Shown one piece after another: positions 1-14,310 of a stretch of 64,000 nt of DNA. The stretch's first letter is position 1; every line of letters begins with the position of its first letter. The notes beneath the pieces are model-generated. The model was not told where the DNA came from, did no database searches, and was given only the letters and a program-made list of their open reading frames with translations. This stretch comes from Marthasterias glacialis. Taxonomy: Eukaryota; Echinodermata; Asteroidea; Forcipulatida; Asteriidae. The stretch is taken from positions 27,660,211 to 27,724,210 of the forward strand of contig OU452219.1 in the NCBI GenBank assembly GCA_911728455.2, read 5' to 3'. The translations under genes were made by a program, and so were the position numbers.

Positions 1-2603
1 CCGATTTTGTTCATTCTTTCAGATATTAAAGAACACTATTTGTTCTTTCCATTAATAGAAAAAACTCCGGGGTAAGGCGATAAGTTTTTCCAAACTAGAG
101 GAACATTTTGGCAGTGTTTAGGGGGTGTCTACATTGTATCACACTGGCTTTGCGCCGCTGCTCGCCACGTAGTTAACTGCAGACGCTGTGATTATTGTGT
201 TGTCGTTGCTGCTTTTTCTCCTCTTTTTTTCTTTCAAGGTGAATTTGATAGTCTATGGACTTGTTTTCAAAAACATTATTTATCATACATTCATGGAAAT
301 TGAACTTAGTATCACAAACGTGTTAATTTAAGAATTCCTTTGTTTTCTTGATTTATTGGAGAAGGAACAACCCCTCTATTACAATGGATTTGTTCCGATA
401 TTGCCGGCCTTCGGGATTGCGCAATATCGCGTTCTCATAAGTCAGTGTTGGAATGTGAAAAACCATAGAGTAAGACCATTTTCATTTTGTACAGAGTTAA
501 GTAGGAATCAAAATATTTGTCTGGGATGACATTGGTTTGCTGTGGCAGTTCTGGTTGTCGTGCTTGTGGAGGAGATGGCGTGCTAAGAAAGTCAGATCAG
601 GCAATAGATACTTTCTGACATCCATTTGAAGTGACGCAGTCCCGGCTTGATCATAATGCGTTAACCCAGTTCATCCAAATGCCACGTCTATATTTAAAGT
701 GGCAGGAAACTAAGAATCAGTCTTGACAAACAACAGCACTAATTATGAATTTCAACCTCTGTTGACTTCAGGGGAGAAAATATTTGTTGGTACGGACAAT
801 AACTATGATGAAAGTTTAAAACGATCATGTGCCATTGATCCACAAAATTGCTGTGACGGCTTGAGCTACAAAATTTGTATTCTTGAAATTGAAGTTATCC
901 AATTTGACAGGCTGAAATATTACCCAAGAAGTTATTTAAATGTAAGATTGTCGCGTTGACATATAATACCCCTTTGAATTAGTCTTTCTTAAAGTTTGTT
1001 CTCATATTCATTGACCGCATGAATACTTTTTTTTCCATGGAGTCCCCAGGCATTTTGAAAATCATTAGTTGAGCTCTCTAATATCCTCTGACAGTCGTAT
1101 ACATTTCTAGTCAATCCTGTGAGCAGGCGTCTGCACGTCAAATTAACAAAATTGAAGTTATCTAAATCCAGATTGTATGGGACACCAAATTTCTTTTACT
1201 GAGAAAACCCAAAATAGATTTATTGAAAGTTGCCATGCTGTCTCCTGAAGGAGAAAGTTGTACAAGAGTGTTTTTTCCCCCTCAGTTCCTGGTGCTAATT
1301 TATCAGAAATCATCGTCAGGCTGTTTTCATCCGTTGTTGGATGAAGCCCTCCTCCATTGTTGGATGAAGCCCTCCGCCAGCAATTTCCATTCTCTTCTCC
1401 TTTTCGCTATTCTAGCCCACGTTGTCATGTTCGTGTATGTTTGAATTTCATCTTTCCATCTTCTTTCCTTTTGCATTTCAAGGTTGCCATTTGGTTAGTC
1501 TCTTGGTCCACCTGTTGTCATGTCTTCTTGACAAGTGTCCAGCCCTTCATCATTTCATCTCCATGATCTTTTCCAGGATGTCTTTGATCCTAGTTTTATC
1601 GGAAAAACATTGAGCCTATTGCCCAAAATAAAGTGTTCTCCTGTCACAGTGGTCCCCTGGCCAAATGCTAGTTGAAACACCCGAGGACCAGTCGCAGTTC
1701 TCTCCAAGTGGTCCAGCCAGCTAGTTCATTGCTTCCCCCTCCCCAGAGCTTCATCTGAACCACTGATGGCACAGATGGTTCATCATTCATGTTTAATATA
1801 GCTTCAAAAAGTCCCGTGCAAGTGACAGTCTTGAATTGAATCATTTAAATTGTGAACCAGGTAAAATAGCCTGCTGGCTGGTGACTTTTCAAAAAATTAA
1901 AGGCAACCCCTAAAGATTTTGAGTGTAGGAGATTGAGCAAATAAAGCACATGGGAGATTGAGTAACACATGTCTTTTAAGGAAAACATGTTAGGGTGAAA
2001 GATCATTCCAGGTCTCTTGGCGTACTATGTATCTATCTCACTCTTGTGGGGGGGAGGGGGATAAGATTGTGTCAACAATGGTTTCCTCCTACCGTTCTTA
2101 TATTGTTTGTTTCTTGTATGTCTTTCTATTTGTTGTGTCATTGCATAGTTTAGACGCATACCATTGACAGGGGAAAATGTCAAGAAAATCTCCTATATAG
2201 ACCTCATAGACCTTACTTAGACAAGAATTTTATTTTACTAGACCCCAAATGTTTCTTTTTTTTCCATACTTGCTGAACCTTGTCGAGAATTGAAATCTTC
2301 AAGTATAGACCCCTACATTGGAAAAACACTGGACTGTGGGACTTTTTGGGGGGTGCTAAACTGGACTCTTCCCTTTGAGCCAGTGGGTATTTCAAGCTCT
2401 GAAGCTTTTTCAAAACCTCCACCTCTCCGGCTCCAGGCTCCCTTTGATATATTGAAGCACCGTGCAAAATGCACACTGCTCCAAAATGGATGACGGGAGC
2501 CCAAGCCGGAGTCGAAACCCAAGCTGACGTTTGGAAAAGGCCCTCGGTTGAAGTTTGCTCCTTGGGGGCCACCTTTATTTTTCCTCTGCTAACATGCATG
2601 TTC
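1..2603. other. Upstream flank, no gene recognised
   Basis: No exon with family resemblance and no clear mobile element. A short duplication, TTGTTGGATGAAGCCCTCC, occurs at about 1334 and 1357. The open frame at 723-959 lacks an ATG start and looks non-coding. Confidence 0.5.
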
Positions 2604-2892
2604 TTGTTAATAATACTCAGTTCTTATATAGCGCTTAATCACACCCTATGGGCGTCTCAAAGTGCTTAGTATTTTTTTGCTGCAAGGTATGATGAGTTAC
2701 GTTTTTGAAGTATGAGACATTTTCCTTTACATAGCACAATGTAATGGTTTACAAGGTGCTGTGGCGCAATCTGTAGCCGATCAAACCAGGAACACTGGGG
2801 CGAACCCCTTCTCTTTGCGATAAGTGCACTGGGTTCTTTTACGTGCATTACACAACACAAAGGACCTACGGCTTTACGTCCCATCCGAAGGT
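2604..2892 (-). mobile_element. tRNA-Leu-type SINE, body and tail only, minus orientation
   Basis: Read on the minus strand it carries the family core (CCTTCGGATGGGACGTAAAG, then the GTGTTGTGTAATGCACGTAA region) and the CAGCACCTTGTAAACCATTA block, ending in the ATATAAGAACTGAG tail. The tRNA head is missing. Confidence 0.75.
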
Positions 2893-5684
2893 TTTAAGAT
2901 TTAAGAATCTGAGACTCTAACACCACAAACATATTTTGGGAAAGTTTGAATTGACTTGGCAACGAGCATAATTCAACCTGTGGTTTATTTTAAGGCAAAC
3001 ACTGTCATCATTACTTTAACCTCTGTAGCAATGTAAATTTGACAAACTACTACTACTTCCTGTTGCTTTCCCTGGGGAAAGTGGTTTATCCAGCCACCCT
3101 ATGGCAGTGGCCTTGTAGTCATTGCTACTTCTACAAAGTGACAGCTTGGCAATCGGATATTTCAGTAGATGTTTTAATAGTAATTAACTCTAATTTCTTC
3201 CTGTGTGGTTGTTCATGGATTGATAAGTCTTTAGGCAAAACACAGAAGTAAGATCCCCAATGCATGTAGAAGAGTAGAAGAATGGAGGTAGATTGCCAAT
3301 CTCTATTTGTCCTAGCATGGAGCATGGCCATAGAGAAAGGACCCACAGACCTGTGGGTCCTATGGTATGACCATGGAGCTATATCTCCATGGTATGACAA
3401 ACTAGAGTTCAGTCATGCTACTCAATCCAATTAAGTTGGTGTTTCACTCACAAAAAATGGACCTTCAGCAAGAAAGATCAAACAGTTTACATAATGGCAC
3501 ACAACTCCTAATAAAAAAACCCCACCTCATTGCTATTGTGCCCTCATGCATGTACAGTATGCCGTGTATGCAGCCCACAAAGGTTCAACGCACCCCACCA
3601 GTGTTTACCTATCCCAAAGGGCGCCCATTGTGGCAACCTGTTTGCAGAATGGTATCACCCAAGAGGTCAAGAATGCCAGGAATGTTAGTGCACATTTAGG
3701 GGTCATGGTGCCTTTCACTACATTCTGAGATTAGGGATGGTTTGGTCTATAGAAGCAGGGGCCAATAATCCCACAGTGCCCCATAACAAGTCAACCACTA
3801 CACTGGCACTGATTTCTGTCTTCTTTACTATGGGTGCTCATTGAATAGACCAGCCCACTGCTGATGCACCTCTGAAGCATTTTGGGGTCGACATTGTGTA
3901 CGTGCACCCCTTCTGTTGGATTGTATAGTATGTAATTGCATGGAATGGTAACAGCGCATTATAAATAGTCAAAACAACAGAGGCTTGAGATGTACATGGT
4001 GTATGTACGAGATATGCGTTGTCACCACCAACCACTACACGGTGTGCGTTTGTGATTTTACGTGCATAATGTTGGATTATGGATATTCAGAGAAGCATGT
4101 GACACATTATTTGGGATAAATCTTGCACCCCTTAGGTGAGTATTGGTTTTTTGATGGAGCTTTTTGTTGTAGTCATCAGTTATTGTGCTATACTCATGAA
4201 CTGTGGTTAGCAAGCCCACATGTACAATATTATAATTGATTCACACTTCAGGACATGGTGTTACAGTTAAATAATATAGAACACAACACATGCAACTAAT
4301 TTTTGTTTGTACTTTACACTAGGTTAAGCTTTTGGGCATAAGCATTTATTACAAAATAAATTTCAGGAATATCTGTCAGAATTCAACTACATAATCTGTG
4401 TATTTTCTGTACATGATAAGTGGACGTGTCATGAATTAATGGTGCATTTTATACGCTGTGTGCATGTATACGTGCACATAGAGCCATTACTACAGACACA
4501 TTGGGGTCATTCTTTCATATTGACTGCAGAATTATTTTATTGTCCACACCATATTTTAGGGTCATGATGGTGGACATGAAAGTAAAACACCCTGTTCTCT
4601 ATGAGTGGTTTATTCCTCACTGCCTGTATAATTAGTGCACCAGACACCTGTTAATGTCAATGTGCTATTCTGCAAACCAGTGCATGTGGAAGTAGATTGT
4701 TTAAAATAAATGAACAATCCATTACCATTTTTCCAGTTATAACTTTCAAAAGAAGTATTTAAAGAGAAAGTGCTTGTACAGGATTTGTTATTAGTTAACC
4801 CCCCCCCCCAAGAAAAGAGATAGATAGATAGAGAGAGAGAGAGAGATAGAGAAGGAAAAAGGTGACTATTTTGAATCTGAAAGCTGAAGTTAATATCGGT
4901 GCCAATCCTCCGGAGAAATATTTGAATACCAGTATATTTGAGAAAGTGGCATTTGAAGACAAGGTTATTGTGATGACGGCGTCAAAATAGACAATCATGT
5001 GTCATGAAAACATTAAGGTCTAGTTAATGACACATTACAAAATATATAAATAAATAAACACAAAACTCTTCTGAACCCTAGTTACTGGATTAAAATTGTG
5101 GTTAAGCATTCATCGTAAGGGAATATTTTTTATGGGAAATTGTTGTTGGTCTACCTGGTTCAATTATGGAGTCTGAGTCATTTCTTAGCAAGCTTCGGAC
5201 GTTTTAAGAATAGATTTGAAGCCTTTATATAGAACCTTAAGTCAACATTTATAACAGGCCCTGTCAATGCTCTTTGGTCATAACACTAACAGGAGTTGGT
5301 GAATGAAAGTTAAAATCACTTTGTGGCAGGAGCTTGGAACCCTGCGATACTGGCTGAAGTGACATGAAGGAGTTCGTGAACGATGAGGACCAAGCATTGT
5401 ACCATGTGGTAATGTTTTTAGGTGGACCCAGTATAGAGCCCTGTGGTGGTACACATTTTCTTCATGTGTGTTGTGGAATGGACTTGAAATGGCTGTTGTA
5501 ATGACAACGTTCCTTGACTTGGCTTAGAAAAGCCGTGATCCTGAAAACAAAGAGGAATTGTCTGTTGAATAAAGTGAACAAATTACTAATGACACCCTTG
5601 AAGTTCAACTGAAAAGATGAAACTTGGCTTGGCATTTTCATTGAATCAGGCATGAGGTCTACTTCTTCAGGACCATGCTGACCT
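2893..5684. other. Upstream flank, no gene recognised
   Basis: Contains two small palindromes at 3325-3400 (GACCCACAGACCTGTGGGTC and a CATGGAGCTATATCTCCATG hairpin) and a C-run plus GATA/GA microsatellite at 4800-4855. A good donor-like TTAG/GTGAGT at about 4135 has no open frame before it. Confidence 0.5.
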
Positions 5685-5971
5685 GGGCCCAATTTCGTAA
5701 AGCCTGTAAGCTGCCGATTTTTTGCTTATTGCTCGATATCAATTTCACAAAGCTGTGGACTGTAAGCATGGGTGAATGCTTGCTTACCCGCGGTTAATAG
5801 CACACGAGGGAGGTGACAATGCAAATCCATGGTGAACGTGCATGCGCGCCGCCAAATTTTCTGCTAACTTGAGAAATCATGGTGAAATACGTTTATGCTT
5901 ATAGGCATTTTTCTGCTACAGTAAGCACAGAATATTTGCTTACCAGTAGACAGTTTTATGAACTTGGGCCC
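5685..5971. mobile_element. GGGCCCAATTTC palindromic MITE, copy 1
   Basis: Starts GGGCCCAATTTCGTAAAGCC and ends TTTTATGAACTTGGGCCC, with internal TGCTTA/TAAGCA words. Related copies lie at 26537, 30284, 32311 and 48184. Confidence 0.72.
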
Positions 5972-7454
5972 TGCTGTAGATGTCGTACATGCTAACTGGA
6001 TTTACCTTCTTATAAATCTTAAAAACTAAAGGGAGAAATAAAAGCGCGGGTCAGGATTTCCGATGGGCTACCTACTTTTCTTGAAAGAAGTGGAGATGCG
6101 TTACAACAAGCAAGAGAGACACAGCCCTTGTTGTGACCAAACCTACTTGATTGCTATTTATAGTGATGTAAGGAGTCTGTAAACCTCTAACTTGTAACAT
6201 CCTGCATATCCAGCAGCTTCATCCCTAGACCAAGAGGGTATCGCTACCCATGTTGTTCAGGATTGTAAACGTTTATGCAATGGGAGATGACACTACTTGA
6301 GATTGTATCAATTGAATAAAAGATGCAATATGGGCGTTTGTCATTTAGTCTGACTTGACGTCTGCGTACACAGGATCTTATCCAGTCTCGCTGCTGTTGC
6401 CGTGATTGGGAAAATATATATTCAAGTTTGGAGTTCCTGAGGTCATCTTATCTTATGTAGTCGCAGCGTAGCACCAGAAGGAGTTACTTCTACTCAAGGA
6501 TGTAAGAATTACGGCGAAAGAAAAGAGTCTCAGGATTTGAGTGCTCAGGAAGTTTGTCTGAGACGAGAGAGGAAGTGTAAGGTTGTTTGAGACCAGGGAC
6601 GCTAGTTTGGTTAGTGGAGGGACAGTGTCTAGACTCGAGACTTGGAAATGCAAAATGCTATTCAGCTCATTTTCACAATAACCACAAGAAATTTATTTAC
6701 TTATTTGTTTTATTTACACCATCTTTAAAGAGGGTAATCTCCAATCCGTACACAACACTGCTTTCCATGGGGGTCCTCAGCACATATTTATTATACAAGA
6801 TTAAAAGTTTAAATATACAACATACATGTACATGTACATAGCTGTTGAGTAATCAGAAATTATGGCTCCAAAATTACAAGTCAGAAATACAAATGACAAA
6901 ATATGAAAATGAGATCATATTCAAGATTTGTTTTTTCAAGGAATTGCTTGAATTCTTCTTTTCTTATTCATCATCATTCATATTTATTGGTCACATTGTA
7001 AAACAACATGAGACTCATTGCCCGCAATGCAAAAATACATTATAAAATTGTTTAAAAATATTAGAACTTATTGATGAACTTATGTTAGAATATTTTTGAT
7101 GGCTTTTATCTGCCCTATCTCCCTTGAACTCGGGCCTTAGATGTCACTTTGGTATGGACAAGGGTACCTTTCTGGAGGGAAACAGGCATGCCACATCTCA
7201 GCTGATTTTGCTTTCTCCCTTTTTTCAAGCATGAAAGAAAACTGAATCAAATTTTATATGCCTGGCATTTTTTTTTTTTTTCAGAATTATTTTTTTGGGT
7301 GTGTGTAAATGTTGCTGTTTGTTAAAAAAAGCATACAGTAAGGGTATAGGGAAACATAGTTGAAAGAGATCAGAGTATTTATGTGGGATTATTGAAAAGA
7401 GTTTGAGACCAATCCAAAATATGTCTGGAGTGGAGTAGAGAGGTCAGTCAGGAC
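5972..7454. other. Upstream flank, no gene recognised
   Basis: AT-rich with ACATGTACATGTACAT near 6823 and homopolymers near 7270. Nothing else supported. Confidence 0.5.
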
Positions 7455-7705
7455 CATAGAGTTATATATAAGAACTAGAGGGCGCACTCGCGATGTCACG
7501 CACGGAAGTCCGCTGACCCACCATGGGCGAAAATCCGTAAGGGTCAATTGCATACGAATGTCCACAAAATGTCTGCTGTGTAAACTGATGAGTAACCAGT
7601 GTAAATGAATGGTCTGCGCCATTTTCTCAATGGTTCAAAAATGCTCCTTGTCGGGCCGTGTTGCAGGGTTTTGTACGCCCTCTAGTTCTTATATGTAACT
7701 CTATG
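7455..7705. mobile_element. MITE with 30-bp inverted ends
   Basis: CATAGAGTTATATATAAGAA at the left and TTCTTATATGTAACTCTATG at the right, with CTAGAGGGCG continuing inward. 251 bp. The minus-strand open frame across it is an artefact. Confidence 0.8.
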
Positions 7706-9065
7706 GGCACGACAAGTGTGTACAACACTGGATAAATCGCACATTGGGTACATGTACATGTACATGTACATGTCAGGTACTTCAAGTGATACTAACAATA
7801 CCATTTGCACGTGTTTTACGTACATGCCTTTTACCATCGTTTTACTTACATGCATACACTAGTGTACATAACATTACTGTAACATTGTACATGTACATGT
7901 ACATGTACACATGTAGACCAATTTTACACCAAAGAGAACGGTTAACTTGCTACAAAATATCCAATTTTATCTGTTGAATTACAGGGACTTATCATGGTAT
8001 TGGTATGTGTATACATATCACTGTTTGTTTTTATCTATACTATGTTAGCATCTTGTATGACAGTGTGACTTTTGTAGTGGCTAAGTGTTTGTCATGTCCA
8101 GCAGCCACATTCCTCAGGGCACTTGTGTCAAGGTAATTATAGTGTGTTAACAGTCTGGCGACTTGACCCCAAGGGCAAATTGTTTGTAATTTGCACTGTG
8201 AAGATGGTATGTGTTTGAATAATGAGAGAAACTATTCAGACTGGTGTGATATTGCTCTGTGGTATCAGTTACACTGTACATGTTCCTGGTGTTTGGAATA
8301 GTGGGCATGTTGAAGAAGACCGCACATGTTGATGTGTACTCCATTGGTCAATTCTAAACAGTTTAAGGTGCCGATCTAATGGTCATTGCTCATAACACTG
8401 CCCACTTGGTAAGCTCTTGAGTATCAGAAGGTTTTTAGAAAAGTTTTGATGATGGATTGGCCTATTGAAGGAGACCATCTGATGGACTGTAATAATAACA
8501 GTACTAGTTCAATATTACACCAGAAAACAGTAAAATGCATTCAGCATTCAGCATTTTTTGTATGTATTCCTTACGGCTCACTGAGACGAAAACTATTTTT
8601 GGATCTTATTTCATTGTTATTTAAAAAGGATAACACTTCAGGCAGATATCTTTTCAGGGAAAGTTTTCTGCCATCATTATCTTTATACCATGTAAGGTAC
8701 ATCGTTGAACATTTATGTTTTTCTTCTTACCAATATGGAGCTTGGGCTTGAAAGTAAAATAGGCTATAAGTGGCATCTGATTTTGGTGTAAGTCTGCTGT
8801 ACTTCTAAGGTTAGCTTTGTGCTTGTGTTGTTATTAATAGCGCCATTATACACGGTAACTCTGTTTGCAAATAACGCTTTTGATGCCAGACAATACTATC
8901 TTCTCCACTATTGTAAGTGTGGCTTGTGGTTTTTTATGAGGTTTCAGTGGTTGCCATAGAAGCCAAGGCTGTGAGCCTGCAGTATGGGTTCTTGCTACCA
9001 AATGTACATGTGCATTGCAATTGTAAAGTACAAGTAAATTTACCTCACTGGTTGTCATTCAAGGG
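7706..9065. other. Upstream flank with ACATGT microsatellites
   Basis: TACATG-type repeats at 7748-7772 and 7886-7908; several open frames are driven by them. No gene recognised. Confidence 0.5.
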
Positions 9066-9600
9066 TGTACCACACCTTAAAATTAGATCCTCATCTCAAC
9101 CAATACTAAATGCTAAATATTAAGAAATGCAAAATATTTTAACGTCTCTCATGCCACTTCAAGCCAAATGAAATCAATGACAGCTGAACTTGTTGTTTTC
9201 TGTCCAATTTGTGGTAGGTTAGCCATTGATGTTGGAGCTATATGCTCATCTTAAATGAAAACACCCCTGAACGAGTCACACTGGCCAGACTTCATCTTGG
9301 AAAAAGGAACCCTATGCTTGTGAGCAAAATAGGGCAATTTGTCAAGAACTAGTGTACCTGAAATGCCCCAGGTGGAATGTCAACAACCTCGGGCACTTTA
9401 TTGGACACTTTTTCACCAATCCCTAAAAGTAATGACCTTCAAATCTGTAGTTTCCAAACAAAGGTTGTTGGTTTACAATTCTAGTCATGAGGCTCGGTGC
9501 CTAATTTTCTGACTATTAAGTAATGCGCATGGCTTGGTGGCTAATTTTCTGACTATTAAGTAATGCGCATACATATATTGCACATGCCGGCCTGAAATTA
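9066..9600. repeat. Dispersed 0.5-kb repeat, copy 1
   Basis: Shares AATGCTAAATATT, the ACACCCCTGAACGAGT block, TGGCCAGACTTCATCTTGGA and GACCTTCAAATCT with 37990-38570 and 38645-39200, in the same order. No coding frame. At 9492-9570 a 35-bp piece (TAATTTTCTGACTATTAAGT) is tandemly doubled. Confidence 0.75.
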
Positions 9601-11151
9601 TTTTGAAGGTTATGTTAAGAAAAAAGTGACTTGGTCCTACATGTACGTACATATTGAAGATTGAAGTTGGCTTTGTAACTTCAGGTAGATTTCATTGTGT
9701 TGGTATTTGCCCAAACCACAAACTATGTGAACTGAAGCTTTCATTTTAGTACTTCCTGTTCTTCTTGAGTGTGATGTAATTACGTCTTAAACCCTGCCTA
9801 CTTCACACAAACCGCCCAACATGTTCCTTGTGTTGACTCAACCCCCCCCCCCCATATGTAATTCGCTTGTCTACATACCAAAGCCATGAACTAAAACCGC
9901 ATTTTTGGTTGCAATTGCTATGGGAACCTCTTGGTTTGTTAGCGGTACCCTTTGATCCTTATAAAATCCTTATAAAATTGAAAAAAATACTTTCAGATTT
10001 TTCTTCACAGAAATTACTGTGAACTGTAGAAAAATGTCCCGCCCACTCTACTAAGATGAAGTTCAAGACCTGCACACTCTTTAGGATTGAACATGTCCAA
10101 TTGTGTAGACATTTGAAGAGGATATGCTCTTAAGAAGTCTGTAACCAAACTTCTTATATTACAAACTGTCTAGCCAAACTTCAGAGAGCAGACTGAACTT
10201 GTATGGACTGGGGCTACAGACCATTCTTTTGCAACGTCACAGCAACGTCACAGTACGTGCGGCCTTCACAGCCTCCCAAAAATTTTTTTTAAATAAAATA
10301 AATACAACAGTATTATTTGACGAATAATTCTTTCAAATTAATACCCACTGATTAAATAAAACTTACTATCCAAAACAAGAAGTAAACTTATACTCTAAAT
10401 GTTTTAATTTTTTACTAAAAAGGGAACATTTTTCCCGAGCCAATTTTTACATTTTGTGATACTCAATTCCTCCCGTACAAAATAGTGGTCATTGTTTGTA
10501 AACAAAAGAAAGGTCTGTATGCAGCTGCAAGGCTCTCTATGCATGACATCACAACTTAAAAAATTGTATTTCACGGCGACCAGGTAAGAATATGTTCACC
10601 AAGTGCCCGAAACTGGATAATCAATTTCTTGTTATTGGGATTGTAATAAATTAATTCTTACAGCCAGCATTTTGTATGAAGACTTCCATATCTCCAATAA
10701 CAATTTTATATTTATGATATCAATGATTTTTTTTTTTTTTTACATTAGTGGGAGTCAATTTAAACGACGTTTTTAAAGAGTTTGACGTCACGTCACGCAC
10801 AAAGTGCCTGGCTTACTGCCAGGGTTGACTTGTTAACAGAAACAGCATCTGTAGATGTCATAACAAGACTGCACCGGGTTTAGGGGTTTAGTGCGGCATG
10901 CTTTTTGCACGGTTATTATGAAAGCATGGGATATTGGATAATTCTGCTGTTCCTTGTTTGTCAGTGATGTGGCAAGTCTGGGTGCTTAGTCAGGGAAACT
11001 TACATGTACATACATTTCATGCATGTTATTGTTGGAATGATACACTCACAACACTGCTTAAAGTGGGTCAAGTACACTTTATAACTGTCTAGTTGAACCA
11101 TAGAGGAACAAACTTTGTACAACTTCTTTCCAAAGTTTGGTATCTCTATGA
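9601..11151. other. Upstream flank, no gene recognised
   Basis: Homopolymers at 9841-9853 and 10727-10741. A good donor (CAG/GTAAGA) at about 10583 ends a short open run that starts with ATG, but its phase does not fit PALS1 visible exon 1. Confidence 0.45.
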
Positions 11152-11312
11152 ATAGACTGTTCCGGCCTGTCAATCAAACTGTGCGCATTGACCAATTGGA
11201 CCACGCCTTTTGGTCATGTGACCTCGGTCAAACTCGGTCACACGTGCCGCATAAACGTACACAAACTAAGGTGTGTGGGCGGGGCTTGTTGCCAAAGCCG
11301 GAACGGTCTATA
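11152..11312. mobile_element. MITE family A, copy 1
   Basis: About 160 bp ending in ATAGACTGTTCCGGC and GCCGGAACGGTCTAT inverted repeats. About 95% identical to 18513-18672. Contains GTGTGTGGGCGGGGCTTGTT, a GC-box-like string. Confidence 0.8.
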
Positions 11313-13094
11313 GATAGTGCCCGATAGACGCCATCTTTATGGGCAACTTGTGTTTTGGCTTTCGGCCGTGGCAAGCGTTCTAACTTTTTTTACACAGCCA
11401 AGTGGTTCACCGACCAATCATGCAAGGAATTTAACAAAGCTCCCTCATGCGGCATGCGGTATTTTCACATAATGCATACTTGTGCGTTAAAAAGTGATGT
11501 ATCATTGCCCGATAAGATGACCGACTCAAAATGGGAACTGTCTAGAGTAGAGAGACTGGTCAGAGCCCAATATCATGTTGCATCTTGAAATGGTGTTTTG
11601 CACTTTATGTATACCCTGTCTCCGCTTACATTATATGTTTAAGGTTAGCGCCAAACTTCTGCGTAACTGTAAGCCAAGAGTGCATTAGTAATGGAAAGTA
11701 TTTATGCTCTAAAGCAAAACGCGCCGTGACAGTGCATCCTTTGCACACATTTGAAACACCCACATTGGAAGCATTGAGACTCAAGATGGCAGCAGATGCA
11801 TGTATCAGGTAAAATTCTACTGTTTATGAAATAAACTGTGCATAGCGAACAATTGGCCTCGTCAAAGCAAGCAATTTTGTTTCCTTGAAATGATTAATTA
11901 GTGTACGTGGGGAAAGGTTTCCTAAATGTTCAGTTTTTTTATAATGTGATGACAGTTGTGAATAAACCCTCTATCTTTCTAGCTAGTTATCTATCCAGAA
12001 ATGTATAAATATGCGCAAGACTTACAGTACTGGGTCTGTTCGGGGCATGCACATATTTTCAAGAATGGCAAGTTTAAGTCTGCTGCCACCTGATACCTTA
12101 AAAGTCTCTTCTTGTATCTGTCTTGTTAGTTGAATCCAAGTGTTGTGATTTGCCAGAGATTAGTAGGTTGACAAAGATGAATCATTTCATAATACGCTCG
12201 TTGCAAATGATTGAAACTCTGAAGCTTCATCGCATCTTAGGCTGTACAATCTCAACTAAACATGCACTTCCCATTTGAGTAACTAGGACAACCATCTGTT
12301 CCACATCTCACTCTACGGGTTCGCAGTCAGTCATCTTACTCCACATACAGATCCTGTCATTACGCTTGAAGGTGAAATATAGGATTTGTAATTAATATAA
12401 AAAAAAAGGATTTAACTATTTTTTGGCAAGCTGCGAAGTAGAGCGAGCCTGTGTAATTTTGATGTTCATCCGTCCATCCGTCCGTCCTGCCTGGGTATAT
12501 CAATATTATGTATTATTTCCTACTACAAAGTTGGTGAGCATTATGTGAAGAGCTGCCCTGAATGGCCACAATATAGTAATGTGGGGGGGGGGGGGGGGCT
12601 GTACAATCACTATGACCATTCAAGAGTCCTGCCTGTGTGTGCATGGTGTCGACGACACACGTGGTCTACCGAAGATGCGACTGAACTGTGTGTAATGAGA
12701 TTCCTTGAAATCTGTAACTCGAAGGTTTCCAAAAGGTTGAAATGTCCAAATTTCAACACCCTTCCTAAAAGTTGGAACCTAGTTTCAGATCTTGTTTTCA
12801 GCAATGATTGCTAACCCCTTATTGTGCCTTTAAATATTGGCTAAAGTCAAAGCCATCCTGGGTGCGTGCGGCTGCCGGAATTGCTTTCAAAAATTCATAT
12901 GCAACCCACTATTTTTTTTTTATCTTGAAAGTGTTATTGACATGTTTTGGGTACAGGCACACTGCTTTAATCATAGAGTTCACTATGGGATGTTTCATTG
13001 ACTCGCACATTCAATCATCATTCCTGGGAGAGCTGGAATGTTGTCACGGCGTAAACGGGAAAGTTTATTTTTCATGTGTAATTTGTTACACAAT
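11313..13094. other. Upstream flank, no confirmed gene
   Basis: Holds AAGATGGCAGCAGATGCATG ending at a good donor (TCAG/GTAAAA, 11808/11809), a possible first-exon look-alike whose phase does not match PALS1 visible exon 1. Poly-G at 12583-12598. Confidence 0.4.
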
Positions 13095-13398
13095 GGGTGC
13101 GTTCGATTAGCTACCCCATGTGTACCGGGGAGTTACACTCGTGGTAGCCAAGACACGAGGCTAATGGAACGCTGCGGTGTATTCACTTGACATTCTGGAA
13201 AAATTAAGGTAAAAGGAACATTCCCCGCCGTGAGCCTGGAGCCGTATTACGTCACTACGCCGGACAGCCACCAGAGACCCACTCGCGAGCTGGGGTTGTG
13301 GTGGCATACACCGGGGGCGGACACGAGTATCACGTGATGGCTAATCGAACGCTGTCGTGTAAGTTTTACTTACACGTGTAAGCTAATCGAACGCACCC
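13095..13398. mobile_element. MITE with GGGTGCGTTCGATTAGCT ends
   Basis: Ends GGGTGCGTTCGATTAGCT and AGCTAATCGAACGCACCC form a perfect 18-bp inverted repeat. The motif TAATCGAACGCT recurs internally near 13340, suggesting a nested or duplicated terminus. CpG-rich interior. Confidence 0.85.
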
Positions 13399-14310
13399 TA
13401 TAGAGTGAATGGTTTCCCATATATACCCGCGAAGATTTCAGTTTAAAGTAGTGGTGTTATTTTTAAGAATCGTTATTTGTATTCCTACATTAGTTTCATC
13501 TTAAAATGTGGGGGGGGGGAAAACTAAACTTCTTTGTAAATGTTTTGATCGTTCATGATGTCCAATTATATTTTTGTTCAAGTGATGTATTACCAGCACA
13601 TTTTTCAAAACTTCAATGATCTGATGACCTCATTATCATCATGTTATTAATATGCATTTAAACATGCAACCTTTGGCATCACATGTAAAAAGAGCCACTG
13701 AACACGGACTCCCTGCACTGCCTTCAGGCACAGTTTGAACACAGCTCAAATGGAAGAAAAACACCAAATCTTACATTTATGGAGATGGCATTGTACGATT
13801 TTAATCAACTTTGGTTATGTATCCCTTTGTGGTTTATTGCTTAAGATTTAAAGGGGAAAAAAACGAAACAAAACAAAACAAAACACTTACAAACTTACAC
13901 TTACAAAAATTTCTTAGGAAAAAAGATTGCATCGCTATTGGAGAATAACAAATTTCAAAGCACAAGATCCTAAAACCCCTTTTACTACACTAGTCACAGT
14001 GACCAGTGTAGTACCTTGCCTGCCATGAAATGCCCTGGAATGCACAAGGTTTGTAAACAAGGTGGTGTGGGTCTACTCAATAGTCCACTATTGTAAATGC
14101 AAATCTTGTTAAATGCAAATCACTTAATCGTTATCATAGCCATCTTATTTGTCTGTCATTCAATGGGAAACTTTTGCACGGTCCTTTTTCACATTTCTTA
14201 CAAGTAGTACTCATGCTCAGAACTATGCGCGCAATATTGAGCATGTGCACGCATGCTCAGAACTGTCAACAAACCACCATTGTGTCTGCTCCGCCAGCGT
14301 CTCAGAAGTC
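13399..14310. other. Upstream flank, no gene recognised
   Basis: Includes an ACTAGTCACAGTGACCAGTGT palindrome-like site near 13990 and an AAAAC microsatellite near 13862. Nothing else supported. Confidence 0.45.

Noticed and set aside
723..959. Possible first exon of PALS1
   Set aside because: It has no ATG start; it ends at an AAT/GTAAGA-like site in phase 0, which does not fit the one-base carry needed by visible exon 1; composition is not protein-like.
11585..11808. Frame ending in MAADACI with a good donor, as the PALS1 start exon
   Set aside because: It carries two bases into the next exon; splicing to 16649 would run into a stop within about 25 codons.
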